Assembly: GCA_022574595.1 (NCBI GenBank)
Contig: JACZRS010000014.1
Span: forward strand, 1 to 64,000
DNA: 64,000 bases
Direction: 5' to 3'
Source of the DNA: Planctomycetota bacterium
GTDB taxonomy: Bacteria > Planctomycetota > Phycisphaerae > Phycisphaerales > SM1A02
The notes under the pieces are model-generated. The model was not told the DNA's origin, searched no databases, and saw only the letters and a program-made list of their open reading frames with translations. The position numbers and the translations under genes are program-made. Position 1 is the stretch's first letter. Each line of letters opens with the position of its first letter. This document shows positions 24,479 through 34,498 of the stretch, one piece after another.

Positions 24479-25239
24479 GGGCTTGCATCCTCCGCTTTAC
24501 TCCCACTTACTGATCCGACCTGTTTAGGTGAAATCCCTTGGCCGTTGGAACTGACAGCATCAGCGTGGCGAACATCCGAATCAATTTGCCCATCTTTCAA
24601 AACGATGGTGCGATGACACATCGCGGCAACATCAGCTTCGTGGGTTACGACAATGATGGTCTGCCCCTCAGCGTGAAGCTCCTTTATAAGCCCCATTAAT
24701 TCCTTGGTTGTTGCAGAATCGAGATTGCCTGTCGGTTCATCAGCTAGCAAAATAGCGGGATCATTGAGTATCGCTCTTGCGATTGCCACTCTTTGCTTTT
24801 CGCCTCCGGATAGCTGATTGGGGTGGTGCGTCACGCGAGCTTTTAGCCCTACGCGCTCAAGAGCTTTGCGGGCTTTGCGCCGACGAGTAAGCCAACTGGT
24901 CTTGGCGTATATTAAAGGCAGCTCGACGTTCTTCTGCGCGCTCATCCTCGGCAAGAGTTCAAATGATTGGAACACAAATCCGATTTGCTCATTGCGAACA
25001 TGAGCCAGTTCCCTTGCATTTAGTCCGCTTGTATCGCGCCCATTAAGAATGTACTTGCCTGATGTCGGTTGATCGAGGCAGCCAAGAATATTCATTAGCG
25101 TACTTTTCCCTGAACCGGAACTCCCCATTATCGCAACAAAATCGTTGGGCTCGATATCAAGATCTACATCTCTTAAAGCATGAATCCTCTCAACTCCAAC
25201 TCGATAAGTCTTCGTAAGATTTTGCGTGCGGATAATCAC
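24472..25239 (-). CDS. ABC transporter ATP-binding protein (MacB/LolD class)
   Basis: 255 residues from GTG, overlapping the adaptor stop (GTGA). Walker A is GSSGSGKST near residues 38-46. The Q-loop is GFVFQSFELLPRM, the signature LSGGEKQRVAIARA, Walker B ILLADEPTGNLD and the H-loop VVTHE. The long residues after H-loop (SDVRHADAVSSNG) are a poorly conserved tail. It belongs with the permease encoded next and powers the efflux complex. Confidence 0.95.
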   Translation of the reverse strand: MIIRTQNLTKTYRVGVERIHALRDVDLDIEPNDFVAIMGSSGSGKSTLMNILGCLDQPTSGKYILNGRDTSGLNARELAHVRNEQIGFVFQSFELLPRMSAQKNVELPLIYAKTSWLTRRRKARKALERVGLKARVTHHPNQLSGGEKQRVAIARAILNDPAILLADEPTGNLDSATTKELMGLIKELHAEGQTIIVVTHEADVAAMCHRTIVLKDGQIDSDVRHADAVSSNGQGISPKQVGSVSGSKAEDASPC

Positions 25240-26579
25240 GCACCACCGTTGCCATTCTTCTTAGCCTGTGCGTTATCAGATGCTGACTTATCTACTACAG
25301 TTTCTTTAATCACATCGTTTTCATCGATGTAGTCTTCATCATCCTTTATGTCCTCAAGCACTTTGTAAGGGCCGATGATTGCTACATCATCATCGTTTAC
25401 TCCAGCTAGTATTAGCGTTCTAGTAAGATCACTTGAGCCAGTTAGCACAGGTGTGCAAACAGATTTGCCATCGACCAGCAGATACACAACGGATACAGTT
25501 CTCTTCGTTCGATCTATTAAATCATTATTTAATCGAATTTCATTTGGTATATCCTCAAGCAAGCGTTCGACAATCGCCTGGCTTTCCACAACATATCCCT
25601 TATGAGTTTGGATTTCGATATCTACATTTGCTGCGTGGCCAGACCTTAAAGCATGTCCCGCAAGATCGATTTCGATTTCCGCTTTGAATACGCCAGCACC
25701 TTCAAGAGATATTGTTCGCTGCAGCGCGATCCTTGCAACTACTCCATCAAAGACCAAGTCGGGGTATGCGTTAATATGCACTCGGGCTTTTTGATCGACC
25801 GCAACTGCAGCTATGTCACTTTCAGCAATATCTGCTTTTAAGATCATGCGCGTCAGGTCGGCAATTGTCATGATCTGTGTACCCATGTTGCTAAGGGTTC
25901 CAAGAACCTGTTCGCCCACTTCCATATCCAGCATGGTTATTACGCCGTCCATAGGCGAATGTATGACAGTGTTTGCCAATGCATCTTCCGCTCGAGCAAT
26001 GTTAGCTTCCAATGCAGAACGCGTACTTTCAATTACAGAAATTGTGTGCTTGGCAGCTTCAACGTTTGCATCAAGATCATCCGCACTCTGCTGGGCATCA
26101 TCAAGTGATTTTTGACTCACATCACCAGTATCAAAAAGGCTTTGCTTTCTTTCCAATTCTCTAGCAGCAAATGACAAGTTACTGAATAACCCAGCAAGTC
26201 GAGCCTCTTCAGATCTAAGTCTGTAGTCTTCACTATCACGCCTGGCTTGAGCGGACTTCAGCGCAGCCTGCAAATCGCGATCATCGAGCTTTACGATCAG
26301 GTCGCCTTTGTGAACTTCATCGCCCTCTCTAAATGGAAGTTCTTCTATGCGTGCAGAAACCTCAGATGAAATATCTACTTTAAACAGGGGCTCGAGTTCG
26401 CCAGGTGCAGAGACAACTTCAACAAGTGTTTGCGCACTCATTAGCTGAGTTCTGACCTCTGTCTTATCAGTTTCGGGTCTTAAGCCAGATAGCGAACTGA
26501 CGAGCTTTGGCCCTACAAGCATGGCGCCGCTACCTACGACAACGATAGCTATTACTAAAACGACGAGCGTAATCTTCAC
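25236..26579 (-). CDS. MacA/HlyD-type periplasmic adaptor
   Basis: The GTG at 26579 is preferred: AGAGGA lies 7 nt before it and the product (447 residues) then starts with a membrane anchor (VKITLVVLVIAIVVVGSGAM). An ATG 11 codons upstream lacks such a site. Biotinyl-lipoyl halves flank a long helical hairpin (KSAQARRDSEDYRLRSEEAR ... TRSALEANIARAEDALAN). The barrel-sandwich strand VIHSPMDGVITML is typical. The acidic C-terminal tail (KDDEDYIDENDVI) is unusual in length. It joins permease to TolC; first gene of the exporter operon. Confidence 0.9.
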   Translation of the reverse strand: MKITLVVLVIAIVVVGSGAMLVGPKLVSSLSGLRPETDKTEVRTQLMSAQTLVEVVSAPGELEPLFKVDISSEVSARIEELPFREGDEVHKGDLIVKLDDRDLQAALKSAQARRDSEDYRLRSEEARLAGLFSNLSFAARELERKQSLFDTGDVSQKSLDDAQQSADDLDANVEAAKHTISVIESTRSALEANIARAEDALANTVIHSPMDGVITMLDMEVGEQVLGTLSNMGTQIMTIADLTRMILKADIAESDIAAVAVDQKARVHINAYPDLVFDGVVARIALQRTISLEGAGVFKAEIEIDLAGHALRSGHAANVDIEIQTHKGYVVESQAIVERLLEDIPNEIRLNNDLIDRTKRTVSVVYLLVDGKSVCTPVLTGSSDLTRTLILAGVNDDDVAIIGPYKVLEDIKDDEDYIDENDVIKETVVDKSASDNAQAKKNGNGGA

Positions 26580-26712
26580 CGCGAAATCCTCTACAAAGAG
26601 TTGCTGAAACAATAGCCACCCATAAATATATTCCGAGAACTACACATTTTATTACACCAATTTGATAAAAGGTGCCTCAATTTTCACATCTTCACCAGTT
26701 TAAAGCCTATTG

Positions 26713-29157
26713 CTATCGAAAACGCCAAATGTTCTTTTTTATCGCTGAGGGATCAGGCAAACCGCCAGGTTGATCCATGTCGGCTTCAAGAAATATAGAT
26801 CGAGTTCTCCAAATCGCGCGTTGGTTAAGTTCATTACGTTCAAAGAGGAGAAACCTCAATTTCGCCTCTCGTTCGCTTCGAATACTTGAATCGACCTTTA
26901 GAGTACTCTCACTGATTTCTGACATGATATTGATCATTTTCTGTGACAATTCTTCATACGAATATAAATAAGAAGTGTTCAAAATCTGTAACGAGATTAG
27001 AATTTCATCAACAAGATTTGGATTTAGCAGTGATTCTTCAAGCAATTTGCCAATGTACGTTGGATCTTTATACACCGTTGGATAAGCTAATCGGTTGAAG
27101 AGATTTATAAGTCGTCGACTATCTTTAGGTGAAAGAGCATCTTCGAGAGTAGACAAAGTTTGTTTATTTAGCTGCCCAATTAAGGCATCAAGTGATCGAA
27201 GTCTGTCTGAGATTCGATTCAGTCTCGGTTCAACCGCAGCTTGAATTTCCTCTTCGCCAACTTCTGCCATCTGAAGACGCCTGCTCTCATGGCGATATTC
27301 CAGCAAGATGTCTTCTCTCTCGACTTGCTGATCATACATCTGAATCAACAGATCAGTTAGTATTTCTTCGTATGTAACAAGTAAAGGATTTAATTCGGTA
27401 ATAATTGCTGACGTGAAATCCAACGAACGCACGAGCCACAACAAATCGATTCTGGAAACGTAGATGGGATAAGCATCCAGTCTGTACCAGACGCCAAACA
27501 GCTCGCGCGTTCGTGCTTGGCGCACACGTTCGAGACGAGTAGCCTGCGCCTTATCTACAGTAAATTTAACATTAGAAAAGAACTTATCATCAAGCTCAAA
27601 AACGGCTTGCCGTACAGACTTCAATTGTCTGGAAAGTTCCTTAGCAGTAATTCCGTCAAGATCTGGGTTTGCTCCTGACGCTTTCTTGTTGGCCTCTACG
27701 AATGCACTCATCGCCGGTTTGAGGTCTTGCTCAAACTCTTCAATGTAGTCCTGATAGTGAACCTGTATAACAAGATTCTGCTTTTCGGTTGCATACAGAA
27801 GCCATGAATAATCGTCGAGATCCTGCTCTCCTATTGGATAGGGTTGTCGTGCATCAGCTCTGGCTATCCCGATAAGCACATTCTTTGAAACTCCAATTGG
27901 CAGTATCAATCCGGCGATTTTCGCTGCGGCAGTTCCTCGCTGATGTCTGCGTTTGCTATTGATTCTGGCCAAGTCAGCCTGGATTGTTTTGTAGCGCTCC
28001 TGGCCAACGATTGTCTTCAATTTTTCGCGAGCGCGCTCATCCACTTCCTTGGCGCGCGACATAAGTCGATTAAGACCCTGAAATAATTCGTCTTCAATCT
28101 CTGGACGACTTACAATGTTCGATCTTAATCCATAGTATTTGTGAGCAACGAGAAGTGATTCTTCAAGAATCGGATCAAGCTGATTATTTCTATCGTTCTC
28201 AACTGCGACTATCGCTTCATATTGCTCTGGTGATAAATCCTCCGAAGCAATCGCGATCTTTGCTTCCTTCTCTCCCAGCAACCTTCGAGTTACATGCAGT
28301 GTGTCACGATACAAAGTTTCGCGAAGAGCGTCACGAATCTGCCTGGCACTTGCGCTTGAAAGTGTATTGGCAAGACGCTGATACGTTATAAGGTATAGAT
28401 CTCGTATTTCTTGAGCTTGTTCCTCGACCGGGCCAATTGCGTCTATTAAGATGTTCTCCAACTCTTGCTGGGTCTTATCTCCGTTGATGCTTGTACTACG
28501 AATTGCTAGCTCTATATCGACATAATTCTGTTGTTTGGATGTCGCAAATTCCCGAAGTTTTTGTGTAAGTGTCTGTTCATAATTTGCCAGCAGGGGTTCG
28601 ACAGTTTCTACGTCTAGCTCTGACAAATTCAGATCATGCACAACTTTAATAATGTCAAATTTAGGCCAGAGCACAAGTGATTCATTGGCGTACCGAGCGA
28701 ATAGCCGATTGCGTTCGCGCTGAAGTTCAATCACACGCAAACGAACGTGTTGGTCTTGTGTCATCACACTTTTTATATGCTCAAATAAATTGACATCAAG
28801 AGATCGTAATCGACGTAAAAGCATGTCCTTCCGATCTCGATACTTTTCAAGATCATTGCGATCAACTTGTTGGCTCAGTTTTTGGAATATGAAACGCCTT
28901 AGAGCTGGTAATACTTTACTCTCATATAGATTCTTATATAGCTGTTTGTATTCGTCGTGAAAACCCCTGATTGCCTCGCACTGAGTCTCTTCAAGATCTA
29001 GCCTATCTGCGTAATGCATTAAATCTAATGTCGTAATCGGTGCGACAAGTGGGCCGCGCAAGTCCTGCGCACTTGTAGTAGCGGCAATAAAATTGATAGC
29101 TACAAACCACAGACCGTGTACCAAACACCGCAATAGAAGACTTCGTAATCGAATCAT
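26713..29157 (-). CDS. Large helical exported protein, unrecognised
   Basis: 814 residues. Signal peptide (LRCLVHGLWFVAINFIAATT, cleavage after SAQ). Nearly all of the rest is charged and helix-favouring with many heptad-like stretches (KYRDRKDMLLRRLRSLDVNL; LYESKVLPALRRFI) and no obvious membrane segment or catalytic motif. It contains two or three similar units, each with a pattern of YE-x-x-L...L-R-E and D-x-x-x-V...LP. It lies 134 bp upstream of the adaptor gene, same strand, so it may be part of the exporter transcript. No function assigned. Confidence 0.7.
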   Translation of the reverse strand: MIRLRSLLLRCLVHGLWFVAINFIAATTSAQDLRGPLVAPITTLDLMHYADRLDLEETQCEAIRGFHDEYKQLYKNLYESKVLPALRRFIFQKLSQQVDRNDLEKYRDRKDMLLRRLRSLDVNLFEHIKSVMTQDQHVRLRVIELQRERNRLFARYANESLVLWPKFDIIKVVHDLNLSELDVETVEPLLANYEQTLTQKLREFATSKQQNYVDIELAIRSTSINGDKTQQELENILIDAIGPVEEQAQEIRDLYLITYQRLANTLSSASARQIRDALRETLYRDTLHVTRRLLGEKEAKIAIASEDLSPEQYEAIVAVENDRNNQLDPILEESLLVAHKYYGLRSNIVSRPEIEDELFQGLNRLMSRAKEVDERAREKLKTIVGQERYKTIQADLARINSKRRHQRGTAAAKIAGLILPIGVSKNVLIGIARADARQPYPIGEQDLDDYSWLLYATEKQNLVIQVHYQDYIEEFEQDLKPAMSAFVEANKKASGANPDLDGITAKELSRQLKSVRQAVFELDDKFFSNVKFTVDKAQATRLERVRQARTRELFGVWYRLDAYPIYVSRIDLLWLVRSLDFTSAIITELNPLLVTYEEILTDLLIQMYDQQVEREDILLEYRHESRRLQMAEVGEEEIQAAVEPRLNRISDRLRSLDALIGQLNKQTLSTLEDALSPKDSRRLINLFNRLAYPTVYKDPTYIGKLLEESLLNPNLVDEILISLQILNTSYLYSYEELSQKMINIMSEISESTLKVDSSIRSEREAKLRFLLFERNELNQRAIWRTRSIFLEADMDQPGGLPDPSAIKKNIWRFR

Positions 29158-29231
29158 CGCCTGACACCTATGGATTTAATGAAGAGCTGGTTAGTGTAGG
29201 TCAAATTCTCTAAATGAAATGGCAGTCAAGT

Positions 29232-31001
29232 TTATTCGTCTTTACTGCTTTCAGTAACAGCTCCCGATTCAAGTTTTATGGATATCTCGATATCGCGCGA
29301 TTTTTCAGCGGTATATTGCAGTTTTATCTCAGCCCCAGCCTTGCCGGTTACAAGGTAACGAAATGTCTTGTGCTTTTGGCCGGGGATACCGCCATCATTT
29401 GGTATTACGTGCTTGCGATCATCAACTGGATCAATGGTCTTATCAAATCGATCTGATAGCTTGCCTGAGGTTACGACTTTAATGCCTTTGCCTGTAATTG
29501 AAAGTCGATCGGGTTGACCAATTTTTCGCTGCGCAGCAATTGCTAAACGAGACGGGATTATCTTTTCGTTGGCAACTTCAATGGTGATTTGCCAAAGGTC
29601 ATTGCCAAGTGATTTTACTTCAATCCATTGAAAAGAAAGCAGAGGCATATTGTCTGCATGGAACATGGTAAACGCGAAGTTGCGATGACAAAGTTCTTCC
29701 AACATGAACGGCGGAGGTATGCGGCTGGAATATTTAGTCCCGCCCCCAATTAAAACTTTGCCAAGTGTAGGGTGGTCATACTCGGTATATTCAGTAAGAG
29801 TTTGACCAAACAGCATTCGGTCCTGCCAGCGCAATCTGCCCTTTTGATCCAGGCGTTTTTGTGAATTCTGCAGCATCTGACTGTTAGACCAAAGCTCATT
29901 TGTAAAACTTACGATGCCTAGCCCTTCAGATAGCCAAGTCACAAATCCGCCATGCACGGTGTATAGATCTGCGTAGATAACCAGGTATCTATAGAACGGC
30001 AGCATCTCTTCGCCGGCTTTACCTAGTTTGCTGTACACAGCTTTATCAGATCTTGGATATAAATTTTCTCTGTGCTTTGCGCCCGGGCCACGCAACATCA
30101 TTCCCCCAGCGTTGTGATAACTTTGGCCGGCCGCGATATTGGGATGCGCAGTAATAAATTGCCCGATGGCATTAGTTTCCGGTCGATCAAATGGATAATC
30201 ACCTGCACCATACTGAATGTAGTTTGGTTGCCAACCGCTGGGCCAATTGCGATTCATATCATAACCGCCCGGCCCATCTTCATTAATTCGCCCATCGCCA
30301 TCGTTATCAATTCCCTCAGAACCTGCGCGCGATAGCTCACCTTTTTGACCAGGCTCAACTCGTTCGATAATTCGAGGGTCATCGCGATTTCTACGACTTG
30401 TGCCATTTGGATCAAATCGCCACATGGTTCCAATGTGTCCATCACCATCAAGATCTTCAGGCCCATCTTCATCGACAAGACCATCGAAATCGTTATCAGT
30501 TGGACGTTGACCCGTTCGAGATGAATGAGGATTGTTTGGCTCATTAAACCAATAATCGCGCCCATCAGGATTCTGCATAGGCAGGAAGTAAAAAGCTACA
30601 CGGTCCATAAGTTCTGTCAACGAATCAACCTTGCCATAGCTTTTTGTTAGATACCAGATTGAATAAACTACAGTTTCTGCACTTTGGATTTCGTTGCCAT
30701 GCACATTTCCATCTATATACATAGCTGGTTTTTCAGTATCAGCTCCGGTCTTGGCAACATTAAGAGTCACCAACCACATCTCACGGCCTTGCTCACTTTT
30801 TCCTAATGATTGAAGTGAAAGTAGCTGCGGGTATGCATCAACAAGTTTGTGCAGCAGCTCACTGATCTCATCGTAATTATAAAAACGATTCCAAGTGATA
30901 TCCGTCTTGGATGGGATCTGTTGCTGAGCTGCGCAAGTGCTATTAATTGCACAAATCGAGAGAACGATTATTGTGATTTGGGAAAGGTATCGAATAAACA
31001 T
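29232..31001 (-). CDS. M14-family zinc carboxypeptidase (secreted)
   Basis: 589 residues. Signal peptide ends in TCAAQQ. Zinc ligands HGNE (near residues 105-108) and the His of QSYHNAGG; the catalytic glutamate is in FTNELW; Arg near NPDGRDYW lies where M14 enzymes bind the substrate carboxylate. Acidic insertions of the type DNDFDGLVDEDGPEDLDGDG look like calcium-binding loops. A beta-rich C-terminal domain of about 140 residues follows. The full catalytic set suggests an active exopeptidase in the periplasm or outside the cell. Its ATG overlaps the stop of the upstream M14-like gene by one base (TAATG). Confidence 0.88.
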   Translation of the reverse strand: MFIRYLSQITIIVLSICAINSTCAAQQQIPSKTDITWNRFYNYDEISELLHKLVDAYPQLLSLQSLGKSEQGREMWLVTLNVAKTGADTEKPAMYIDGNVHGNEIQSAETVVYSIWYLTKSYGKVDSLTELMDRVAFYFLPMQNPDGRDYWFNEPNNPHSSRTGQRPTDNDFDGLVDEDGPEDLDGDGHIGTMWRFDPNGTSRRNRDDPRIIERVEPGQKGELSRAGSEGIDNDGDGRINEDGPGGYDMNRNWPSGWQPNYIQYGAGDYPFDRPETNAIGQFITAHPNIAAGQSYHNAGGMMLRGPGAKHRENLYPRSDKAVYSKLGKAGEEMLPFYRYLVIYADLYTVHGGFVTWLSEGLGIVSFTNELWSNSQMLQNSQKRLDQKGRLRWQDRMLFGQTLTEYTEYDHPTLGKVLIGGGTKYSSRIPPPFMLEELCHRNFAFTMFHADNMPLLSFQWIEVKSLGNDLWQITIEVANEKIIPSRLAIAAQRKIGQPDRLSITGKGIKVVTSGKLSDRFDKTIDPVDDRKHVIPNDGGIPGQKHKTFRYLVTGKAGAEIKLQYTAEKSRDIEISIKLESGAVTESSKDE

Positions 31002-32773
31002 TAATCATTCTCCTTAGTAGCTACTTCACTGGGCACAAAGGAAATTGATTGATCACCAAGCTGCGCGCTTACGACATCAATCGTTACCTGTTTTGAGTCA
31101 TCGCTTCGGATAATCCACCGTTGAGTGAATCGACCGCCACTGCCGGCAATTTGCCAATTGCGACTTACTCTTTCGCCTGCAATGATTTGATCAAGTTCAG
31201 TTGAAATGCGCACGACCGTAGGTGGGATCGCTTTAGCCTTACTTGCCATAGACGTAGCTGATGGAAGATAACCTTCATTTACAATCCCAAAGCGAATTTC
31301 GTATACACCCGGGCCTAGCATCTTTACATCCGGGCCTTGGATAACAAGCTTGGGCCTGCGTTCGATCAATTCCAGAACAAACTGCGTTTGTTTTTCAGCT
31401 AATCCATCAAGTTCATCCGCTGGCGGATTCATCTTAAAGCCCGGGACGAAACCGCCTATTTCTACCGCCCCAAGTGTAGGATGATCAAATGCTTTCCACT
31501 CTACAAAACCAGATCCATCTCGATCTCTATCAGAGTAAGTCAGCCATGCAGCATCTTCCGCATCACTTGGTTTAGGTTCTTCCTTATCAGGTTTTTCTTC
31601 AGGCGTTTCTTCTTCAACATTTTCACCTTCGTCTGCATCTGCTTCTTCTTCAGCTTCATCATCTTCTTCAGCTTCATCTGGTTTTGGCTCAGGAGATGGA
31701 TCAGGTCGACCCCACACTACCGTAGCGAATGTTGGTATACCTCTCTGTGCGTATAACCAGGCATGAAAGCTGCCATCGGAGTTTTCCTTTGGCGCTCGTT
31801 CTTGATCGGTAGTTTCCTTGAATACTTTGGAGATTTCCTTGTAAAGCGCAACATCCTTAGAATCTAAATTCTTAGGCCCCTTCCCTGAAACATCTTTTCC
31901 TTTGCCATCAGGTACATTTATGAGATTGTCGTGCCTGCCCAACACTATTGCTGCAACAATGTTGCGATGTTCAAGAACGAATTTTGCTAATACTAGTGAT
32001 TCAGGTTCACTAACTTGATACGGTCCAGCATCCAAAGCGTGCTCCGGCCACTCGTGCATGAAGTTGCGATCAAGGTCAACCATGCCCGGGCCGTCTTCGT
32101 TTATTTTCCCATCGTTATCGTTATCAATACCTTCTGGGTAAATCGAATAGATTGCGCGCTCGCCTTTTGCGACATCAGGTTTCTTTAGTAATCGCAGCTC
32201 ACTCGGATCAGCTAAATGTGTAGCGTTATCATCAAGAGGATTGTTCAGGCGGCGCATTAAAGTTATTATGCCGTCGCCATTAAGATCATCAGGGCCATCT
32301 TCATTTATAAGCCCATCACGATCGCTATCAACTGCGCGCATCACACCAATGTGGCCAGCGTTTATTGATGATAAATTTAGCTCTACGCCATCAGGGTTCA
32401 CGCGCGGGATGACATAGATCGTTATTTCCTGGAGTATGTCCGCATGATTTGCTAGTATATTTTTTGCAACGCGGAAAGCTGTTTCCGTTCCCACAAGGTG
32501 CCGACCATCTAGACCTGCAACTATAAGCAATGCTGGTTTGGAGGATGCGATTTCAGCGTCAGAAGATAGCGTGATGGCAAGGAGCGTACGCCCCTCCCGG
32601 CTTGATCCAATGGCATCGATTTCGCAGTCGTTATTTTCCCTTGCAAGATCCTGAAGGGACTTCGTCAAGGAGGCGTGGTTCATATATCCATCTGCTGGTT
32701 TCGCACCTCGGCTTGGACTCGCCAAAGCAAGCAGGCAGATACCAGTGAGCAGGGAGATTGAACCGATGCGCAC
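31001..32773 (-). CDS. M14-like protein lacking catalytic residues (probable pseudoenzyme)
   Basis: About 590 residues from a GTG chosen because it gives a clean signal peptide (VRIGSISLLTGICLLALASP); the frame is open to 32908 from a TTG. The fold pattern matches the next gene, but where the partner has HGNE this has DGRH, and where the partner has FTNELW this has FATVVW, so a zinc-ligand pair and the catalytic Glu are changed. The later ligand-like His (GRHDN) remains. Acidic DxDxDG loops match the partner. A Glu/Asp/Pro-rich linker lies near residues 385-435. Coupled translation suggests the two act together. Confidence 0.8.
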   Translation of the reverse strand: MRIGSISLLTGICLLALASPSRGAKPADGYMNHASLTKSLQDLARENNDCEIDAIGSSREGRTLLAITLSSDAEIASSKPALLIVAGLDGRHLVGTETAFRVAKNILANHADILQEITIYVIPRVNPDGVELNLSSINAGHIGVMRAVDSDRDGLINEDGPDDLNGDGIITLMRRLNNPLDDNATHLADPSELRLLKKPDVAKGERAIYSIYPEGIDNDNDGKINEDGPGMVDLDRNFMHEWPEHALDAGPYQVSEPESLVLAKFVLEHRNIVAAIVLGRHDNLINVPDGKGKDVSGKGPKNLDSKDVALYKEISKVFKETTDQERAPKENSDGSFHAWLYAQRGIPTFATVVWGRPDPSPEPKPDEAEEDDEAEEEADADEGENVEEETPEEKPDKEEPKPSDAEDAAWLTYSDRDRDGSGFVEWKAFDHPTLGAVEIGGFVPGFKMNPPADELDGLAEKQTQFVLELIERRPKLVIQGPDVKMLGPGVYEIRFGIVNEGYLPSATSMASKAKAIPPTVVRISTELDQIIAGERVSRNWQIAGSGGRFTQRWIIRSDDSKQVTIDVVSAQLGDQSISFVPSEVATKEND

Positions 32774-33027
32774 TCGGCCAAGGATTTTTCTTCCCAGATA
32801 AGCTGCGGTATCGATTATTACATTGGTTTTACTTGGTAGTTGATTATTCACAGTACAAATCACTCTAACGGAAGCTCTTGGCTGCACCAAAAAAATAATC
32901 GAAGACAAGTAGACAATATATGGTTCACTAACGAGCTTTTTTAGTAGCCAAGGTCCAATAATGATGCTCTAAACCCCAAATAAGCCAAAAGCGGATCGGG
33001 CAAAGTTTGCTGCGTACCATAGCCGCA

Positions 33028-34494
33028 ATGTCAATATCTAAGATCAGTATCATAGGACGCCCGAACGTGGGTAAGTCTAGCTTACTCAATAGGTTAGCCA
33101 GGGAGCGTATATCTATTGTCGACCCTACTCCAGGTGTTACCCGTGATAGGGTTTCGACCATTATCGAGCTTGAGCCACCGCTGGAAAGTCCAAAGGGCAC
33201 GCCTACCAAGATTATTGAGATTATCGATACTGGTGGATATGGCGTATATACCGTCGAGGGCAAGCGGTTCAACGAGACAGGTGATGATCTTGCGACTCTG
33301 ACGCCGGACATCGAGGCTCAAATCCTGGTAGCGATACGGCAGGCCCAGGTGATCCTGTTTACTGTGGACGCTCAAGGTGGTCTATCCAGCCTGGACCAGA
33401 TGATCGCAACTTTGCTGCGTCAACATGGCGGAGCAGAAAAGGTGCTGCTGGTCGCTAACAAAGTAGACAATGAAAAATGGACCGCCCACGCATGTGAAGC
33501 TGCTTCTCTTGGATTTGGTGAACCGCAGTGCGTTTCCGCAAAGACTGGAGCTGGGATTCGGAAGCTCACAGAAGAAATCTACAATCGCATTGGTGATGAA
33601 AAACCAGATGCGGCAGATACGCAGCAGGAAATCCAAATTGCCATGATCGGCAAACGCAATTCGGGGAAGTCCACATTAATAAATACACTGGCAGGTGAGT
33701 CACGCGTAATAGTTTCAGAAATTCCCGGCACAACCCGCGATGCAATCGATGTACGCTTTCAATTCAGTGGCAGAGCAATGCTCGCAATAGATACCGCAGG
33801 TGTCAGAAAACGAAAGAGCCTGGCTGACAATATTGAGTTATATGCATATAAGCGCATGTTAGCTGCGGTCCAGCGTGCTGACGTTATTTTCTTGATGATT
33901 GATGCAACTTCTGATGTTTCTCAAGTCGACAAGAAGTTATCAAAGGAACTTCAGCAGCAATTTAAGCCAACAATTATTGTCATAAATAAATGGGATTTAG
34001 TTCCAGATGATGTTACGACCGAATCTTATCTGGAGTACTTAACGGAGCAGCTTCGTGGTCTTGAATACGCACCAATTGTTTTTATAAGTGCTAAGGAGGG
34101 CAAGGGGATTAGAGATGTGATAGCTATGGCGTTTAACCTTGCCGCCCAGGCATCACACCACGAAAAGACCAGCAAGGTTAATGATGTGATTGATGACATC
34201 CTTGGCAGGCGTGGTCCATCTTCACGTTTAGGTACTCAAGCAAAGGTTTTATATGCATGTCAAGTAGCAGTTCATCCACCAACTATCGTATTGGTGGTAA
34301 ACAAGCCTGAGCTTTTTGAAGGACCATACGAGCGTTATTTGTTAAATCGGCTTCGTGAAGAATTGCCTTATAGTGAAGTGCCGATTCGGCTCTTATTTAG
34401 AAAGCGTCATCGTATGGATCTCACGCAATTGAAGCGGCGTGGTCGGGCTCGCTCTGATGCCCAATCACTAACTAAGCTTCCAATGGAAGGGTGA
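33028..34494 (+). CDS. der: Ribosome-assembly GTPase Der
   Basis: 488 residues from ATG 33028; a TTG 7 codons upstream is possible. Two tandem GTPase domains: G1 motifs GRPNVGKSS near residue 9 and GKRNSGKST near residue 209, each followed by DTGG/DTAG, and NKVD and NKWD. The KH-like C-terminal domain ends with KRGRARSDAQ. There is an insertion in the first switch region (ELEPPLESPKGTPTKIIEII). Der is an essential 50S subunit assembly factor. It faces the kinase gene tail to tail with 4 bp between them. Confidence 0.95.
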   Translation: MSISKISIIGRPNVGKSSLLNRLARERISIVDPTPGVTRDRVSTIIELEPPLESPKGTPTKIIEIIDTGGYGVYTVEGKRFNETGDDLATLTPDIEAQILVAIRQAQVILFTVDAQGGLSSLDQMIATLLRQHGGAEKVLLVANKVDNEKWTAHACEAASLGFGEPQCVSAKTGAGIRKLTEEIYNRIGDEKPDAADTQQEIQIAMIGKRNSGKSTLINTLAGESRVIVSEIPGTTRDAIDVRFQFSGRAMLAIDTAGVRKRKSLADNIELYAYKRMLAAVQRADVIFLMIDATSDVSQVDKKLSKELQQQFKPTIIVINKWDLVPDDVTTESYLEYLTEQLRGLEYAPIVFISAKEGKGIRDVIAMAFNLAAQASHHEKTSKVNDVIDDILGRRGPSSRLGTQAKVLYACQVAVHPPTIVLVVNKPELFEGPYERYLLNRLREELPYSEVPIRLLFRKRHRMDLTQLKRRGRARSDAQSLTKLPMEG

Positions 34495-34498
34495 GCTT

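Noticed and set aside
31001-32908. TTG start giving a 635-residue protein
   Set aside because: It would put about 50 residues before the signal peptide hydrophobic core; the internal GTG gives a normal signal peptide. Still uncertain.
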